DNA of 64,000 nt. Origin: a bacterium. GTDB lineage: Bacteria > Bdellovibrionota > Bacteriovoracia > Bacteriovoracales > Bacteriovoracaceae. The translations under genes were made by a program, and so were the position numbers. This document shows, piece after piece, positions 7,820 through 17,035 of the stretch. The stretch covers positions 1-64,000 of the forward strand of contig JAUHVL010000012.1 in NCBI GenBank assembly GCA_030425045.1, written 5' to 3'. How positions within the stretch are numbered: position 1 is the first letter of the stretch; each line of letters begins with the position of its first letter. The notes below the pieces were generated by a model. It was not told the DNA's origin and did no database searches. It saw nothing but the letters and a program-made list of their open reading frames with translations.

Positions 7820-9517
7820 GTGCGTAATATGAGGTTTATTCATTCAATAGTGTCCACAATGGGGATTTTGGCCACGATTAGTTCAGTTCAATCTGCGAGT
7901 TATGTTTGGGATAACCAAGAAGGCTTAAGAGAGGTCTCTAACTGTAAAGTTGTAGAGATGAGTTCAAATCCGTTCTTAATTTCAAAATATACTGGCCGAG
8001 ATAATAAAGCAGTCGAAACGCTAAGAAACTCAGCTAAGGTTGGCCAGTCTAACTTACCAATTGGTTCACTGATTCGTTACGAAGAAGGTGGCAGAAATGT
8101 AAGTGGTTACAAATATATTTACGTTATAGGAGTTAATAAATCAGCAGCTCCTGGTTATAGTCGTTATCTTTCGAGAAGAAATGATAAGAATTATCTTTTT
8201 CATCGTTCAATTTTAAATATCGACGATTACGCGATTGAATTAACTGAGGATGTTTCTCCTTCTTGGGATGAATCATTAAAGGGGATGAATCTTGTTCCCG
8301 TATTGAGGCCGACTTATCAAAAAGTTGAATGTGAAGATGAGGTATCGATGCAAGGAAGAGACTATCTTCTTTTTAACGGATATAGAGACGGAAAAAGTCC
8401 TATCGCCATCGGTGTGAGTATTGAAGAAACGGGAATTTTTAAAAATATTAAAACAAAAAAAGTTTCTAGTCTGACTGGAGTACAAAATGTTTTAGCTGCA
8501 GAGCTTTCTCATGGCGAACTTTCAGACGACGTGGTTGAAACAGAAGAAGATATTCAAGAAGAAGTAACAGAAGAAATTACTGAAGAGATAACAGAAGAAA
8601 TTACTGAAGAGATAACAGAAGAAGTTGAAGAAGAAACTGAGGTAATAGAAATAAATCAAGAGGAGACTCAAGACCCACCAGCGGGTGAGCAAAGAGTTGA
8701 GACTGCAGGAATTGAAAACGTTATTTGTCATCCCACCACTGATCTTGTCGTAAGAAACGAAGAGCTAGACGAAGTTCTCTTTACTGCCGCTAGACATGAG
8801 CCTGTTAAAATCTTTCAAAGTTGGGAAGGTGAGATTATTGAAAAACAAAAAGAGGGAAGTTCTGTTGTTTATATCAAGGTACAATTTTCTGATAGAGAAG
8901 AAAAAGATCAAGAGATTGGTTGGGTATCTAAAAAGTATGTTGTTGAAGCAGCAAACTGTCCTGTGCTTGATCAAAATATAAGAGACAATCCTGCTACAAA
9001 AATTTCAGGATTAGATGATGAAAAATGTTGTGACTTCCCAACCGTTAGAGAGCCGACCCATCCTTATACCGGTAACGGGGCAAATCAAAGAAGGTTCCGT
9101 GCGGGAAGAAAAGGTGGAAGGTTACACGCAGCTTGTGATCTCTACCGTTACAAAGGTGAAGGTGTCCGCTCAGTTGCTCCAGGTAAAGTAATCGATCGAG
9201 ACCACTTTTATCAAGGAACTTCACAAATTACAGTTAAGCATGATGGTGGCTTTGTTGTAAGATATGGCGAAATCATTAATAATAGAAAAGCCAATATGTG
9301 GGTAGGTAAGCCTTCTCGGATGGGTGAAGTGATCGGTTATATCGGAGTGGTAAACTCTGGATGCTGTCGGCCTATGCTACACTTTGAACTTTTTAGAGGA
9401 AATCTAAGAGGTCCACTAACAAAGGTATATAGAAATATGAGAGGGAAGTTCGGTCGTCGTGATGATCTTATGAACCCAACTGATTACCTTGTTAAATGGC
9501 AAAACGAAGTTTTCTAA
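7820..9517 (+). CDS. Secreted M23 (LytM-like) protein with SH3-like region, probably catalytically dead
   Basis: About 565 residues. The GTG at 7820 is preferred because AGGGG lies seven bases upstream; TTG at 7817 and ATG at 7829 are alternatives. Order: signal peptide (to about residue 27), an N-terminal region with Cys residues, a run of TEEI repeats (about 250-275), an SH3b-like segment (about 305-380) and a C-terminal M23 domain (about 425-545). Zinc ligands are kept: His and Asp of HAACD (about 436 and 440) and His of MLHFE (about 521). The first His of the usual HxH is Met, and the YAHL His is Glu (RYGEI). Such domains usually bind peptidoglycan or activate amidases instead of cutting. 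Confidence 0.85.
   Translation: MRNMRFIHSIVSTMGILATISSVQSASYVWDNQEGLREVSNCKVVEMSSNPFLISKYTGRDNKAVETLRNSAKVGQSNLPIGSLIRYEEGGRNVSGYKYIYVIGVNKSAAPGYSRYLSRRNDKNYLFHRSILNIDDYAIELTEDVSPSWDESLKGMNLVPVLRPTYQKVECEDEVSMQGRDYLLFNGYRDGKSPIAIGVSIEETGIFKNIKTKKVSSLTGVQNVLAAELSHGELSDDVVETEEDIQEEVTEEITEEITEEITEEITEEVEEETEVIEINQEETQDPPAGEQRVETAGIENVICHPTTDLVVRNEELDEVLFTAARHEPVKIFQSWEGEIIEKQKEGSSVVYIKVQFSDREEKDQEIGWVSKKYVVEAANCPVLDQNIRDNPATKISGLDDEKCCDFPTVREPTHPYTGNGANQRRFRAGRKGGRLHAACDLYRYKGEGVRSVAPGKVIDRDHFYQGTSQITVKHDGGFVVRYGEIINNRKANMWVGKPSRMGEVIGYIGVVNSGCCRPMLHFELFRGNLRGPLTKVYRNMRGKFGRRDDLMNPTDYLVKWQNEVF
8569..8628 (+). repeat. Tandem repeat coding for TEEI units inside the M23-like gene
   Basis: A 24-base unit close to acagaagaaattactgaaga is repeated at least twice in tandem, with shorter echoes on both sides. 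It codes for (TEEI)n, a strongly acidic spacer. In-frame repeat gain or loss would change spacer length without breaking the gene. Confidence 0.7.
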
Positions 9518-9531
9518 TCATAGGATAGATA

Positions 9532-10335
9532 ATGAATAAAAAGGTTCTGTTCCTTGGTGTCTTAATTACTGCACTAATTGCGTACTTAATGCTAAAGCCA
9601 GGGTCTGAACCTTTGAATTCTTCTTTAGAAAAAACCACTAACATTGTAACGCCAAAAAAAGAAATTGAAGAGCCACAACTTAAACCACAAACTGCAGAAG
9701 AAATTAAAAAAACGATAGAGAAAAATAAAGAAGAAATTGCACAAATTGAAAAACGTGAAGATCTTCCTGAATACCGAAAATCACTCGCTAAGATGGCCAG
9801 AATTTTAGCAGCTCCTTTTAAAGAAGATCTAGATCACCAAAGCTTTTTAGAGCTATTAAAAGAAAATAACTTAGAGCCCATTGTTAGAGATAGAAACGAT
9901 CCTGATTTAGGACGAATCATTCATATTAGAACAAAAAATAGCTTGCCGGGGACAAGATATCTTCAAGCTAGGTTTCAAAATACGCCAGACGGTCAAACTG
10001 TCGCCTCTTATATCACTTTTGATTATCGTCCCGGCGAAAAATCAGTTGAACAGGCCCATAGTGAAGTCTCTAAATGGCTTGGTCTAGAGACCAAACCTAA
10101 AGTACAAAAAGAGGGATACCGCCTAAGTGATGCTCCTAATTGTCATATTGTTTGGACTAAAGAGATGAGCTGTGAAGATTTAAAAAATCATCAGTTCAAT
10201 GCCTACGACTGTAAATCTGATACTGGAACCATTCAAGTTATGTATGAATCTGATATTCACTGTGGAATGAATGAGCAGAATAAACACGACGCTGATCATT
10301 TTCACGTCGTGCCTGATCCTGATCCGGTTGAGTGA
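9532..10335 (+). CDS. Membrane-anchored periplasmic protein, unknown function
   Basis: 267 residues starting 14 bases after the M23-like gene, with AGGAT before the ATG, so probably the same transcript. One membrane anchor or uncleaved signal (about 4-22), then a Lys/Glu-rich helical stalk to about residue 75, then a globular domain with Cys residues near the C terminus (CHIVWTKEMSCEDLK and later). The tail DADHFHVVPDPDPVE is His/Asp-rich. Family not recognised. The gene order suggests that it works with the M23-like protein at the envelope. Confidence 0.75.
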   Translation: MNKKVLFLGVLITALIAYLMLKPGSEPLNSSLEKTTNIVTPKKEIEEPQLKPQTAEEIKKTIEKNKEEIAQIEKREDLPEYRKSLAKMARILAAPFKEDLDHQSFLELLKENNLEPIVRDRNDPDLGRIIHIRTKNSLPGTRYLQARFQNTPDGQTVASYITFDYRPGEKSVEQAHSEVSKWLGLETKPKVQKEGYRLSDAPNCHIVWTKEMSCEDLKNHQFNAYDCKSDTGTIQVMYESDIHCGMNEQNKHDADHFHVVPDPDPVE

Positions 10336-10357
10336 TTAAAGTGTTGAGTGATTAAAG
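10327..10357 (+). repeat. 15-bp tandem duplication across a stop codon
   Basis: GTTGAGTGATTAAAG occurs at 10327-10341 and again at 10343-10357. The first copy contains the stop codon of the preceding gene. It looks like a recent slippage duplication. Confidence 0.8.
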
Positions 10358-10495
10358 CAAAAAATTATGGGCATAATAAATAAAACCAATAATTTATAAG
10401 TATCTATTTTCACACATTAATACATAGAATATTTAGCTAAACCATCGATATACCGATGCGATGATATACTTACTAAAATCAAAGGCATCATCGTT

Positions 10496-11800
10496 ATGAA
10501 GTATTCATTATTATTTATATCAATCGTTTTAAGTATTCAGTCGTTCGCAACTTGTAATAACTTTATCACTCCAAGCAATCTTGGAAGCCATATTGAAAAC
10601 AAAGTATTAAAAATTTATGTTTCACCTAATGGTGACGATGATAATGACGGGTCTCAAGATTGTCCTTACAAAACATTAAATAGGGCCCATGCCCAGCTTG
10701 TTTATCTTGAGCCAACTCTAAGAAGTAATTTTAAATCAACATCTCTATTAAAAAATGTACAAGTAATTTTAGGTAATGGTCTTTACACTTATACTGGCAG
10801 TGATCCAAATGGTACGGGAAAAACAGCACTTACTTGGACGTTTTCACTACCAAACAAGTTTACTTATATTTCCGGTAACTCAAATAACTTGGGACAAGTC
10901 ACATTTGTAGGGAGAGATGCAGAAAACTATACATTTATGAGGATTGTTCGTTCGAGTCGGGCCAACACTAATAAAGAAGAGCAGAACCTCGTTTTTAGAC
11001 ATTTCACCGTGACTGGTTTTAGAGAAGGAATCAATATAACAGGAGCTAACGGAAGTGATGATAACGTAAAAATGGCCGTCAGCAATGATGAACTTCCTGC
11101 TGCTGATGTGAGATTGTATAACTTAGGTTTCTTAAACCTTGGAAGAGCACATAACTCCGGTTCATTGCCTTCCCACGCTGCTGTTTATGTAGCGCTCACC
11201 AAGAAAGTTTCGATAAAAAACTCTAGTTTTTTAATTATGTCTAACTCATCTGCTTGCCCTGATTTAACGAGAAGTAATCCTTCCGAATGTACATTTCAAG
11301 GAAGTGGGGATAGAGGAACTTATGGGTTACACGCAGTTTATGTTAACAAGGCAGAAGGTGTAGTTATTGAAGGTAATAGCTTTCATGCAATCTATGGTAG
11401 AGAGACTGTTAAGCTTAGAGACGGGTCTCATAATGCCATCATAAAGAATAACAGGTTTAGAGATAATACAACGGCAATTTCAGATCAGTTTTGCAAACAT
11501 GCTGGTGAGCCTGGAGTTCAATGTACTAGTGAACTAGATTATGCGTACGCTATGGAATGCCCTTCAAAAAACATAACGATTTCTGATAATACTATTGATT
11601 ATATTCGTACTGGAGCTTATCGAAAAACATTAATTTTTGATTCTGCATCAGATAACAAGTCGGCTTGTGTTGCCCATGGCTCTAAGGAATTAGTTAACAA
11701 ATGTATCGAAAGATGTAAGTTATCAAATAATGGCTTAGGGTCTACAAATCTCGCAAATCTTTGCGACAATGCAGACCCGCTATCAGCGCAATGCCAATAA
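10496..11800 (+). CDS. Secreted right-handed beta-helix protein (DUF1565/pectate-lyase-like fold)
   Basis: 434 residues with signal peptide MKYSLLFISIVLSIQSFA. The segment YVSPNGDDDNDGSQDCPYKTLNRA matches the DUF1565-type start of a parallel beta-helix, with repeated rungs such as VVIEGNSFHAIYG, AIIKNNRFRDNTTAI and ITISDNTIDYIR. Proteins of this fold bind or cleave polysaccharides; catalytic residues cannot be assigned here. Many Cys residues near the C terminus suggest disulfides in a secreted protein. It is convergent with the trypsin-like gene, with seven bases between the two stops. Confidence 0.78.
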   Translation: MKYSLLFISIVLSIQSFATCNNFITPSNLGSHIENKVLKIYVSPNGDDDNDGSQDCPYKTLNRAHAQLVYLEPTLRSNFKSTSLLKNVQVILGNGLYTYTGSDPNGTGKTALTWTFSLPNKFTYISGNSNNLGQVTFVGRDAENYTFMRIVRSSRANTNKEEQNLVFRHFTVTGFREGINITGANGSDDNVKMAVSNDELPAADVRLYNLGFLNLGRAHNSGSLPSHAAVYVALTKKVSIKNSSFLIMSNSSACPDLTRSNPSECTFQGSGDRGTYGLHAVYVNKAEGVVIEGNSFHAIYGRETVKLRDGSHNAIIKNNRFRDNTTAISDQFCKHAGEPGVQCTSELDYAYAMECPSKNITISDNTIDYIRTGAYRKTLIFDSASDNKSACVAHGSKELVNKCIERCKLSNNGLGSTNLANLCDNADPLSAQCQ

Positions 11801-11807
11801 TGTTTAC

Positions 11808-12890
11808 TTATTCTTGATGTACCTTCATGAGAAGATTTCCTAGGTGACAAAGCGGATTCTTCTGAGCGATGACTGCAAATTGTCTCCATTCGCCATTAGG
11901 AAGTTGAACGAAAGCTGGTCCACCACTATCACCGTGACAAGCACCTGCTTCTTTTCCTGATTTGTTATCGACAACTTCAATAGTTTTGTCATTGATACTT
12001 GTAACTTTCATATTAACAGTATTTTTATCTGACTCACTTTGAGAAAGTTGTGTTGCCTCGTTGTAAAACTCAATCAACTCATCAATTTCTTTTTTAAGTT
12101 GTTCTCTTTTTTGCTCGTTAGATTCTTCGTCAAAGAGTTGATTGTTTTTTAGAATCGTTTGGTAAACATAGTAGATTAAAATTGGGTCAATCTTAGCTCC
12201 AAAGCCTGTTAAGGTGATTTCTTGACCAACTGAAATATCTTCTAGGTCGGCTTTAGAGATAAGAGGGATTGGTGTGATGTCTGTAACAGCTTCTTTTAGA
12301 GTAACGATGGCCACATCTTTTGCTGTACGTGGACCAATCTCAACTTTTTCCTCGGCAGTAAATTCAATTTCAGGAAAGATTCCTGAAATGAAAAGTTTCT
12401 TATAGGTATCTGCAATTTTGACTTCTTCGATTTCAACAGTTTTAACCTTGTGATTTTGACCATCTCTTTTTCCAACACCAAAATTAATTGTGGTAGAAGA
12501 CGCTTGTTGCTTGGCCATATAATCAATAAAAACAAATAAGATTTGAACAGCAGTATCTTTATCAACACTTAATAAGTCATCACCATTTGAAAGGATGTTT
12601 TTCGAAGCATCGATAAAGGCGTTTCTAAAATACTGAACTTCTTGCTCACTTCTTGGACCTGAAATAAAGCAATGAGCTGCTGAATAAACAGTGTTTTCAT
12701 TGATGAGGTTACCGGTACAAAAAGAATTTCCTCCGGCTTGAAGTGAAACAACACTTTCCCATTGTCCAACCTGCACTTGCATACCGTTAACAATACTTCC
12801 AGAGTTGAAAGTCGTATCAGCAGTATCGTGATTTTTTTGTGAACATGAAAAGAGACTAAGAGTAAGTAAGGCGATAATTAATTTGTTCAT
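11808..12890 (-). CDS. Trypsin-like serine protease lipoprotein (S1 family)
   Basis: 360 residues from the ATG at 12890 (AGGGA upstream; the frame to 12905 adds five residues). A lipobox LFSC (to Cys 16) predicts a lipid-anchored protein. The activation-type segment IVNG is at 33-36. The catalytic triad is present: His in SAAHCF (about 73), Asp in KDVAIVTL (about 193) and Ser in GDSGGPAF (about 323). A long Glu/Lys-rich insertion (about 250-295) lies between Asp and Ser. The Asp usually found six residues before the Ser in trypsins is not seen (GACHGDSGG), so P1 specificity is uncertain. A protease-rich window like this fits a predatory lifestyle, by inference. Confidence 0.9.
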   Translation of the reverse strand: MNKLIIALLTLSLFSCSQKNHDTADTTFNSGSIVNGMQVQVGQWESVVSLQAGGNSFCTGNLINENTVYSAAHCFISGPRSEQEVQYFRNAFIDASKNILSNGDDLLSVDKDTAVQILFVFIDYMAKQQASSTTINFGVGKRDGQNHKVKTVEIEEVKIADTYKKLFISGIFPEIEFTAEEKVEIGPRTAKDVAIVTLKEAVTDITPIPLISKADLEDISVGQEITLTGFGAKIDPILIYYVYQTILKNNQLFDEESNEQKREQLKKEIDELIEFYNEATQLSQSESDKNTVNMKVTSINDKTIEVVDNKSGKEAGACHGDSGGPAFVQLPNGEWRQFAVIAQKNPLCHLGNLLMKVHQE

Positions 12891-13006
12891 GATATTCCCT
12901 GTCAATTCTTCGAAGTGTCCTTGCTTCGAACGATAAAAATTTACTGTGAATAGTAGTTGATAACAATGATCAAATTATAAAATGAACTGACTCTATGTAA
13001 GGACTG

Positions 13007-13702
13007 TTAAGATTGTTGAAAAAATTTTGGCACTTCTTGTGTTGCATTGCCAAGAATAACCTCATGAAATAAAGGGTTATTGTTTGCAGCATCTTTATTA
13101 ATCAATACTTTATAGCAGTGGTGAGAGACCATTTGCACAAAACCCGCTGCAGGATAAACAAGGCCAGATGTTCCAATCGCAACAAAGATATCAGCATCCC
13201 TAAGTGCGTCGCCAATCTCAACCATATGGTAGGGCATTTCACCGAACCAGCAAATATGAGGCCTAAGCGTACCACTTTTTTGTGTTGTGGGAGAAACTGA
13301 ATCACTATCAAGATCTTCTGTCCAAGGAAAGACTTCATCTGTTTCCATGCACCTCACTTTTTGAAGTTCTCCATGCATGTGGATGATGTTTTGGGAATGT
13401 GCTAACTCATGAAGATTATCTACATTTTGGGTAATAAGAGTGAACTTAGCATTATGATTTCTTTCAAACTCAGCTAATGCTAAGTGGGCTTGATTAGGTT
13501 TAACCTCTTTGAGCTGTCTTCTTCTTTGATTGTAAAAATCGTAAACAAGTTCAGGGTTTTCAAGAAAGGCTTCAGGTGTTGCGACATCTTCAACTCGATG
13601 CCCTTCCCAAAGTCCGTCTGCATCACGAAAAGTTTTGAGTCCAGACTCACTTGAGATGCCCGCTCCTGTTAATACAACAATATTTTTCTTATTTAATTCC
13701 AT
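13007..13702 (-). CDS. cobB: NAD-dependent protein deacylase, CobB-type sirtuin
   Basis: 231 residues. The Sir2 motifs are clear: GAGISSESGLKTFR (13-26), TQNVDNLH (91-98), catalytic His in HMHGEL (about 110) and GTSGLVYPAAGF. FYNQRR gives the Tyr-x2-Arg pair that class III sirtuins use to bind succinyl or malonyl groups, so desuccinylase activity is likely. E. coli CobB has a cysteine-rich zinc module; here only one Cys (VRC, about 118) is left and the rest is replaced by Asp, Ser and Thr, so zinc is probably not bound. Divergent from the histidine kinase gene, 37 bases apart. Confidence 0.92.
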   Translation of the reverse strand: MELNKKNIVVLTGAGISSESGLKTFRDADGLWEGHRVEDVATPEAFLENPELVYDFYNQRRRQLKEVKPNQAHLALAEFERNHNAKFTLITQNVDNLHELAHSQNIIHMHGELQKVRCMETDEVFPWTEDLDSDSVSPTTQKSGTLRPHICWFGEMPYHMVEIGDALRDADIFVAIGTSGLVYPAAGFVQMVSHHCYKVLINKDAANNNPLFHEVILGNATQEVPKFFQQS

Positions 13703-13739
13703 AACGTTAGTATATAGTCAGAACAAATTAGAGGAAACT

Positions 13740-14723
13740 ATGAAAAAGAAATTCCTAATTGGCCCTATTCCTATTTTGGTCTTGACCCTGATTGCAACAG
13801 GGGCAGCACTGTGGATGTCGATTTATTCTAATTTAGAATTTAATGAAAAATTAAAGAAAACGATTACTCAATTTAAATTAAATGAAAAGATGATTACCGA
13901 TAGTGAAACGTGGACAACCACGGCTTTGCTGATAATTTTCTTCGTGATCATCATTGCAGGAATGGCGACAATTTTCACCTACTACCAAAAACTTCAAAAC
14001 CTTTATCAATTACAAGAAAATTTCATCAGTAATTTTACCCACGAACTGAAAACTCCGGTCGCTTCTATCAAGTTATATCTCGAGACCATGATGAAAAGAG
14101 ATGTGGAGCCGGAGAAGAGGCAAGAGTTTATTAAGTTGATGTTAAAAGATACAGATCGTTTACATCAAAATATTGAGCAAATATTACAGACATCAAAAAT
14201 AGAATCTAAAAAAGATTTTTTTAAAACACAAGATATAGAGTTAGGAGAGTTCCTTGGTGAGTTTGTGAAAAAAGTTGAACATCTTTTCCCTGATCGTTTG
14301 ACCTATGAAAATAAACTTAAAGGAAACTCCTATACAAAAATTGATCCCATTTTATTTGAGAGTCTATTAATAAATCTAATTAATAACGGTGTGAAGTATA
14401 ATTCTTCCGAAAAACCTGAGGTGAAGATAATTTTAACTTCTAACCTTGGTACGTTAAGGATTGATGTTGTTGATAATGGCATTGGGATCGATATTAAAGA
14501 TCATAAAAAAATCTTTAAAAAGTTCTTTAGAGTCTTTGGAAGTGAGAAAAAAATAAAAGGAACCGGACTAGGCTTATATTTGGTCTCTCAGATAATGAAT
14601 TTGCATAAAGGTAAGATTTCTCTTACCAGTGAAATGGGAAAAGGTAGTGTTTTTCACTTAGAACTTCCTCGGTTATATCCTGCAGGCATACCAAATCTGA
14701 GAAAGGGAATTAAACAAGCATGA
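13740..14723 (+). CDS. Sensor histidine kinase
   Basis: 327 residues from the ATG at 13740, which has GAGGAAA just upstream. Two membrane helices (about 8-28 and 60-80) frame a short periplasmic loop of about 30 residues, so the sensor part is tiny. HisKA follows, with the phospho-His in NFTHELKTP (about 101). HATPase has N box LINNGVKYN, G1 DNGIGID and G2 GTGLGLYL. Overlaps the response regulator by four bases (ATGA), so the pair is coupled. The signal is unknown; similar small-loop kinases read membrane or intramembrane cues. Confidence 0.93.
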   Translation: MKKKFLIGPIPILVLTLIATGAALWMSIYSNLEFNEKLKKTITQFKLNEKMITDSETWTTTALLIIFFVIIIAGMATIFTYYQKLQNLYQLQENFISNFTHELKTPVASIKLYLETMMKRDVEPEKRQEFIKLMLKDTDRLHQNIEQILQTSKIESKKDFFKTQDIELGEFLGEFVKKVEHLFPDRLTYENKLKGNSYTKIDPILFESLLINLINNGVKYNSSEKPEVKIILTSNLGTLRIDVVDNGIGIDIKDHKKIFKKFFRVFGSEKKIKGTGLGLYLVSQIMNLHKGKISLTSEMGKGSVFHLELPRLYPAGIPNLRKGIKQA

Positions 14724-15397
14724 GTGGAACAAAAGTTTTAATCATAGAAGATGAAGTACATATCGGTAACGGTATTGTGTTTAATTTTGAGCAAGAAGGT
14801 TATGAGGTCAAATGGGCCGAAGATGGTGAGAGTGGTCTAGAGTACTGGAAAAGTTGGTCTCCCCACCTTATCGTTTTAGATATTATGTTACCAGGCATCG
14901 ATGGTTTTGATGTTTTAAAGAGCATTAGGAAAACCGATGAGCACACCCCTATATTAATTCTTTCAGCAAGAGATCAAGATAAAGATAAAATTGAAGGTTT
15001 AAAACTTGGTTGTGATGACTATATGGCCAAACCTTTTAATCTCGAAGAATTGTTGTTGAGAGCAACCAAAATGTTAAAAAGGATTAATAGTAAAAATTTT
15101 GATGAGTTTGATTTTGGTCCATGGAAAATAACAAAAGAAAATTTCTCAGCAAAAAAAGGGGATCAAACAATACAATTAACTCCACAAGAAATGAAAATAA
15201 TAGAAATTCTTGTGAGAGAGAAAGGTGCTGTTGTAAAAAGAGAAACCTTACTCACGGAAGCTTTAGGTTATAATAGCGGAATTGAGTCACGAACGATTGA
15301 TAATTTTATTGTGAGACTGAGAAAGAGTTTCGAAGAAGATCCAAAAAAACCGAAGATTATTAAAAGCGTAAGAGGAGCGGGTTATATATTTGAATAA
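14720..15397 (+). CDS. OmpR/PhoB-family response regulator
   Basis: 225 residues. The receiver domain holds the acidic pair in IIEDE, phospho-Asp in IVLDIMLPG (about 54), a switch Ser in LILSARD and Lys in YMAKPF (about 103). A winged-helix DNA-binding domain covers about 128-225 (TPQEMKIIEIL and a terminal SVRGAGYIFE). Coupled to the upstream kinase, so it is the likely partner. Targets unknown. Confidence 0.95.
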   Translation: MSGTKVLIIEDEVHIGNGIVFNFEQEGYEVKWAEDGESGLEYWKSWSPHLIVLDIMLPGIDGFDVLKSIRKTDEHTPILILSARDQDKDKIEGLKLGCDDYMAKPFNLEELLLRATKMLKRINSKNFDEFDFGPWKITKENFSAKKGDQTIQLTPQEMKIIEILVREKGAVVKRETLLTEALGYNSGIESRTIDNFIVRLRKSFEEDPKKPKIIKSVRGAGYIFE

Positions 15398-15405
15398 CCC
15401 GCTCT
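15376..15405. terminator. Hairpin between convergent genes, likely bidirectional terminator
   Basis: An 11-bp perfect stem (GAGCGGGTTAT / ATAACCCGCTC) spans the stop codon of the response regulator. The T tracts are short on both sides, so termination may be partial. Confidence 0.6.
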
Positions 15406-15410
15406 CTTAA

Positions 15411-16862
15411 TTAAAGAGTACCTTTTCTTGAAGCTTGAACAATTTTTTCAAGTTCAGCTTCGATAAGTGGAGCATTTAATTTATTAGCTAAATTTTGTAG
15501 TCTTAAAAGCTCTACAAAACTATTACTCCAACCATCAAATCCACCAGAAGTTAATTTTTGAGTAAAATAACTTTTAGCTTCAGTGATAAGTGTTCCTTCA
15601 TTAATCTTGTTTTTTCCGTAGCTACGAAGTGATTCAACAAGATACTCATAAGAGCCTCTTTGAGGGAGTAATTTCTTTTGAGGAGTTGAAGGGTCCATAA
15701 GAATATTTAATTCATAACGAAAGCTCGCTAGAAAGTTTACCCACTGAGGACCATTTTGCTCTAAGTTTGTTAGTAAAGTATTTGCTTCAGATAGTCTATT
15801 TGTCGCAAGTAAAACACCAACAGCTTTTGGAACTGCTCTAAAGTCATATGGCATGGCCATAACCCATTTGTTGTAGGCTTCTCTATCATTTCCAAGACCA
15901 AGGTAAGCTGCGGCCATTAGGTCTAGGTTGTGAGCATAGTGCCAGTCTTCTTGTAACTCGGCTTCATTTGTCGTTGCCCAATCGTGATGAATTTGATCAG
16001 CGATAAGAAACATATCCAAAGCTTCTTGCCATAAGCCAAACTGAGGAAGGGTATGACCTAGCATATGTTGTGCGTGAGCTGATCCTAATGCTAATGGAGC
16101 AAGGATTTCGCCATAAGCTTTCGCCGTAACCATATCGTTTTCCATTTCGGCAATATGAAGAAGGTAGTGAGCAGCACCTGCGTGATTAGGGTATACAGCT
16201 AAAACATCTTTTTGAACTTGTTTTACATAATTAACAGTGTAACCACTAAAGATTGTCCAGCTTACATAGGCTTTAAACTCTACATTATCACCATCAACTT
16301 GAGAAAGATTAGTATATGCTTGGTTAAGAGTAATAGGAGTAGGGTTTGTTAGCCCAACTTTTGTTCCGTTCATTTTTTCAAAATAAATACCTTTCGCATA
16401 ATCAATCCAAGCTGCTTCACGAGAAGTCCAACCGTTTGTAGATTTGATCATTTCTAAGTGATTGAGAATGTCGACAATAAGTTTTTGAGCCTCAGCAGAA
16501 TTATCTTGATCTGCGATACTAAAGATAAGACCTACGTAACCTTGAACAGAGTTCGGGTTTTCTTGTGTTGCCATTCTAAAAGAACGATAAGCATCAGCGT
16601 AATGAAAAACGTTAAGTGCGGCGTAGCCTTGATTAACATATCTTTGCTCATCATTTGTTGGGTTTAAAAAGAACATTCCCATTCCATACCCATCAAATAA
16701 TTCGATTTCTCTTTCGAGAAGTTTCATACTTGCGCTACCTAAACCTTGTGGTTTGGTCATGGTATTAAGTGGTGAATCGTGATCTGTAGCGTGATCTTTG
16801 TGTGCGTTTATCGGTAAACTCACTAACATACTAACAAGCATAAGTGCTTTGAATAATTGCAT
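15411..16862 (-). CDS. Secreted TPR-repeat protein, unknown function
   Basis: 483 residues. AAGGAGA lies upstream of the ATG. A signal peptide (MQLFKALMLVSMLVSLPINA) is followed by a His/Asp-rich start (HKDHATDHD). The rest is helical with TPR-like pairs, for example YAALNVFHYADAYRSFRMATQENPNSVQG and ALDMFLIADQIHHDWATTNEAELQ. The N-terminal motif and the His residues in the middle (AAHYLLHIAEME, AHAQHMLGHTLPQFG) recall periplasmic proteins that bind metals, but that is weak. No domain with a known reaction was recognised. Confidence 0.75.
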   Translation of the reverse strand: MQLFKALMLVSMLVSLPINAHKDHATDHDSPLNTMTKPQGLGSASMKLLEREIELFDGYGMGMFFLNPTNDEQRYVNQGYAALNVFHYADAYRSFRMATQENPNSVQGYVGLIFSIADQDNSAEAQKLIVDILNHLEMIKSTNGWTSREAAWIDYAKGIYFEKMNGTKVGLTNPTPITLNQAYTNLSQVDGDNVEFKAYVSWTIFSGYTVNYVKQVQKDVLAVYPNHAGAAHYLLHIAEMENDMVTAKAYGEILAPLALGSAHAQHMLGHTLPQFGLWQEALDMFLIADQIHHDWATTNEAELQEDWHYAHNLDLMAAAYLGLGNDREAYNKWVMAMPYDFRAVPKAVGVLLATNRLSEANTLLTNLEQNGPQWVNFLASFRYELNILMDPSTPQKKLLPQRGSYEYLVESLRSYGKNKINEGTLITEAKSYFTQKLTSGGFDGWSNSFVELLRLQNLANKLNAPLIEAELEKIVQASRKGTL

Positions 16863-17035
16863 GAATGTCTCCTTGCCTTAAATTTGACGGGGAGCTTCCC
16901 ATTTTCACTCAAGAGTTGCAAGAAGTGATGAGTCAAATAACCGTTATTAGGTTTAAATCTAAGTTTTTAAAGCTTATTAGTGATTGTAAATACAATTTTT
17001 AGTCAATAGAATTAGCCAAACTTAGTGAATTAAAG

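Noticed and set aside
13635-13739. Extended start of the histidine kinase
   Set aside because: The inner ATG has a good ribosome binding site and starts the first membrane helix.
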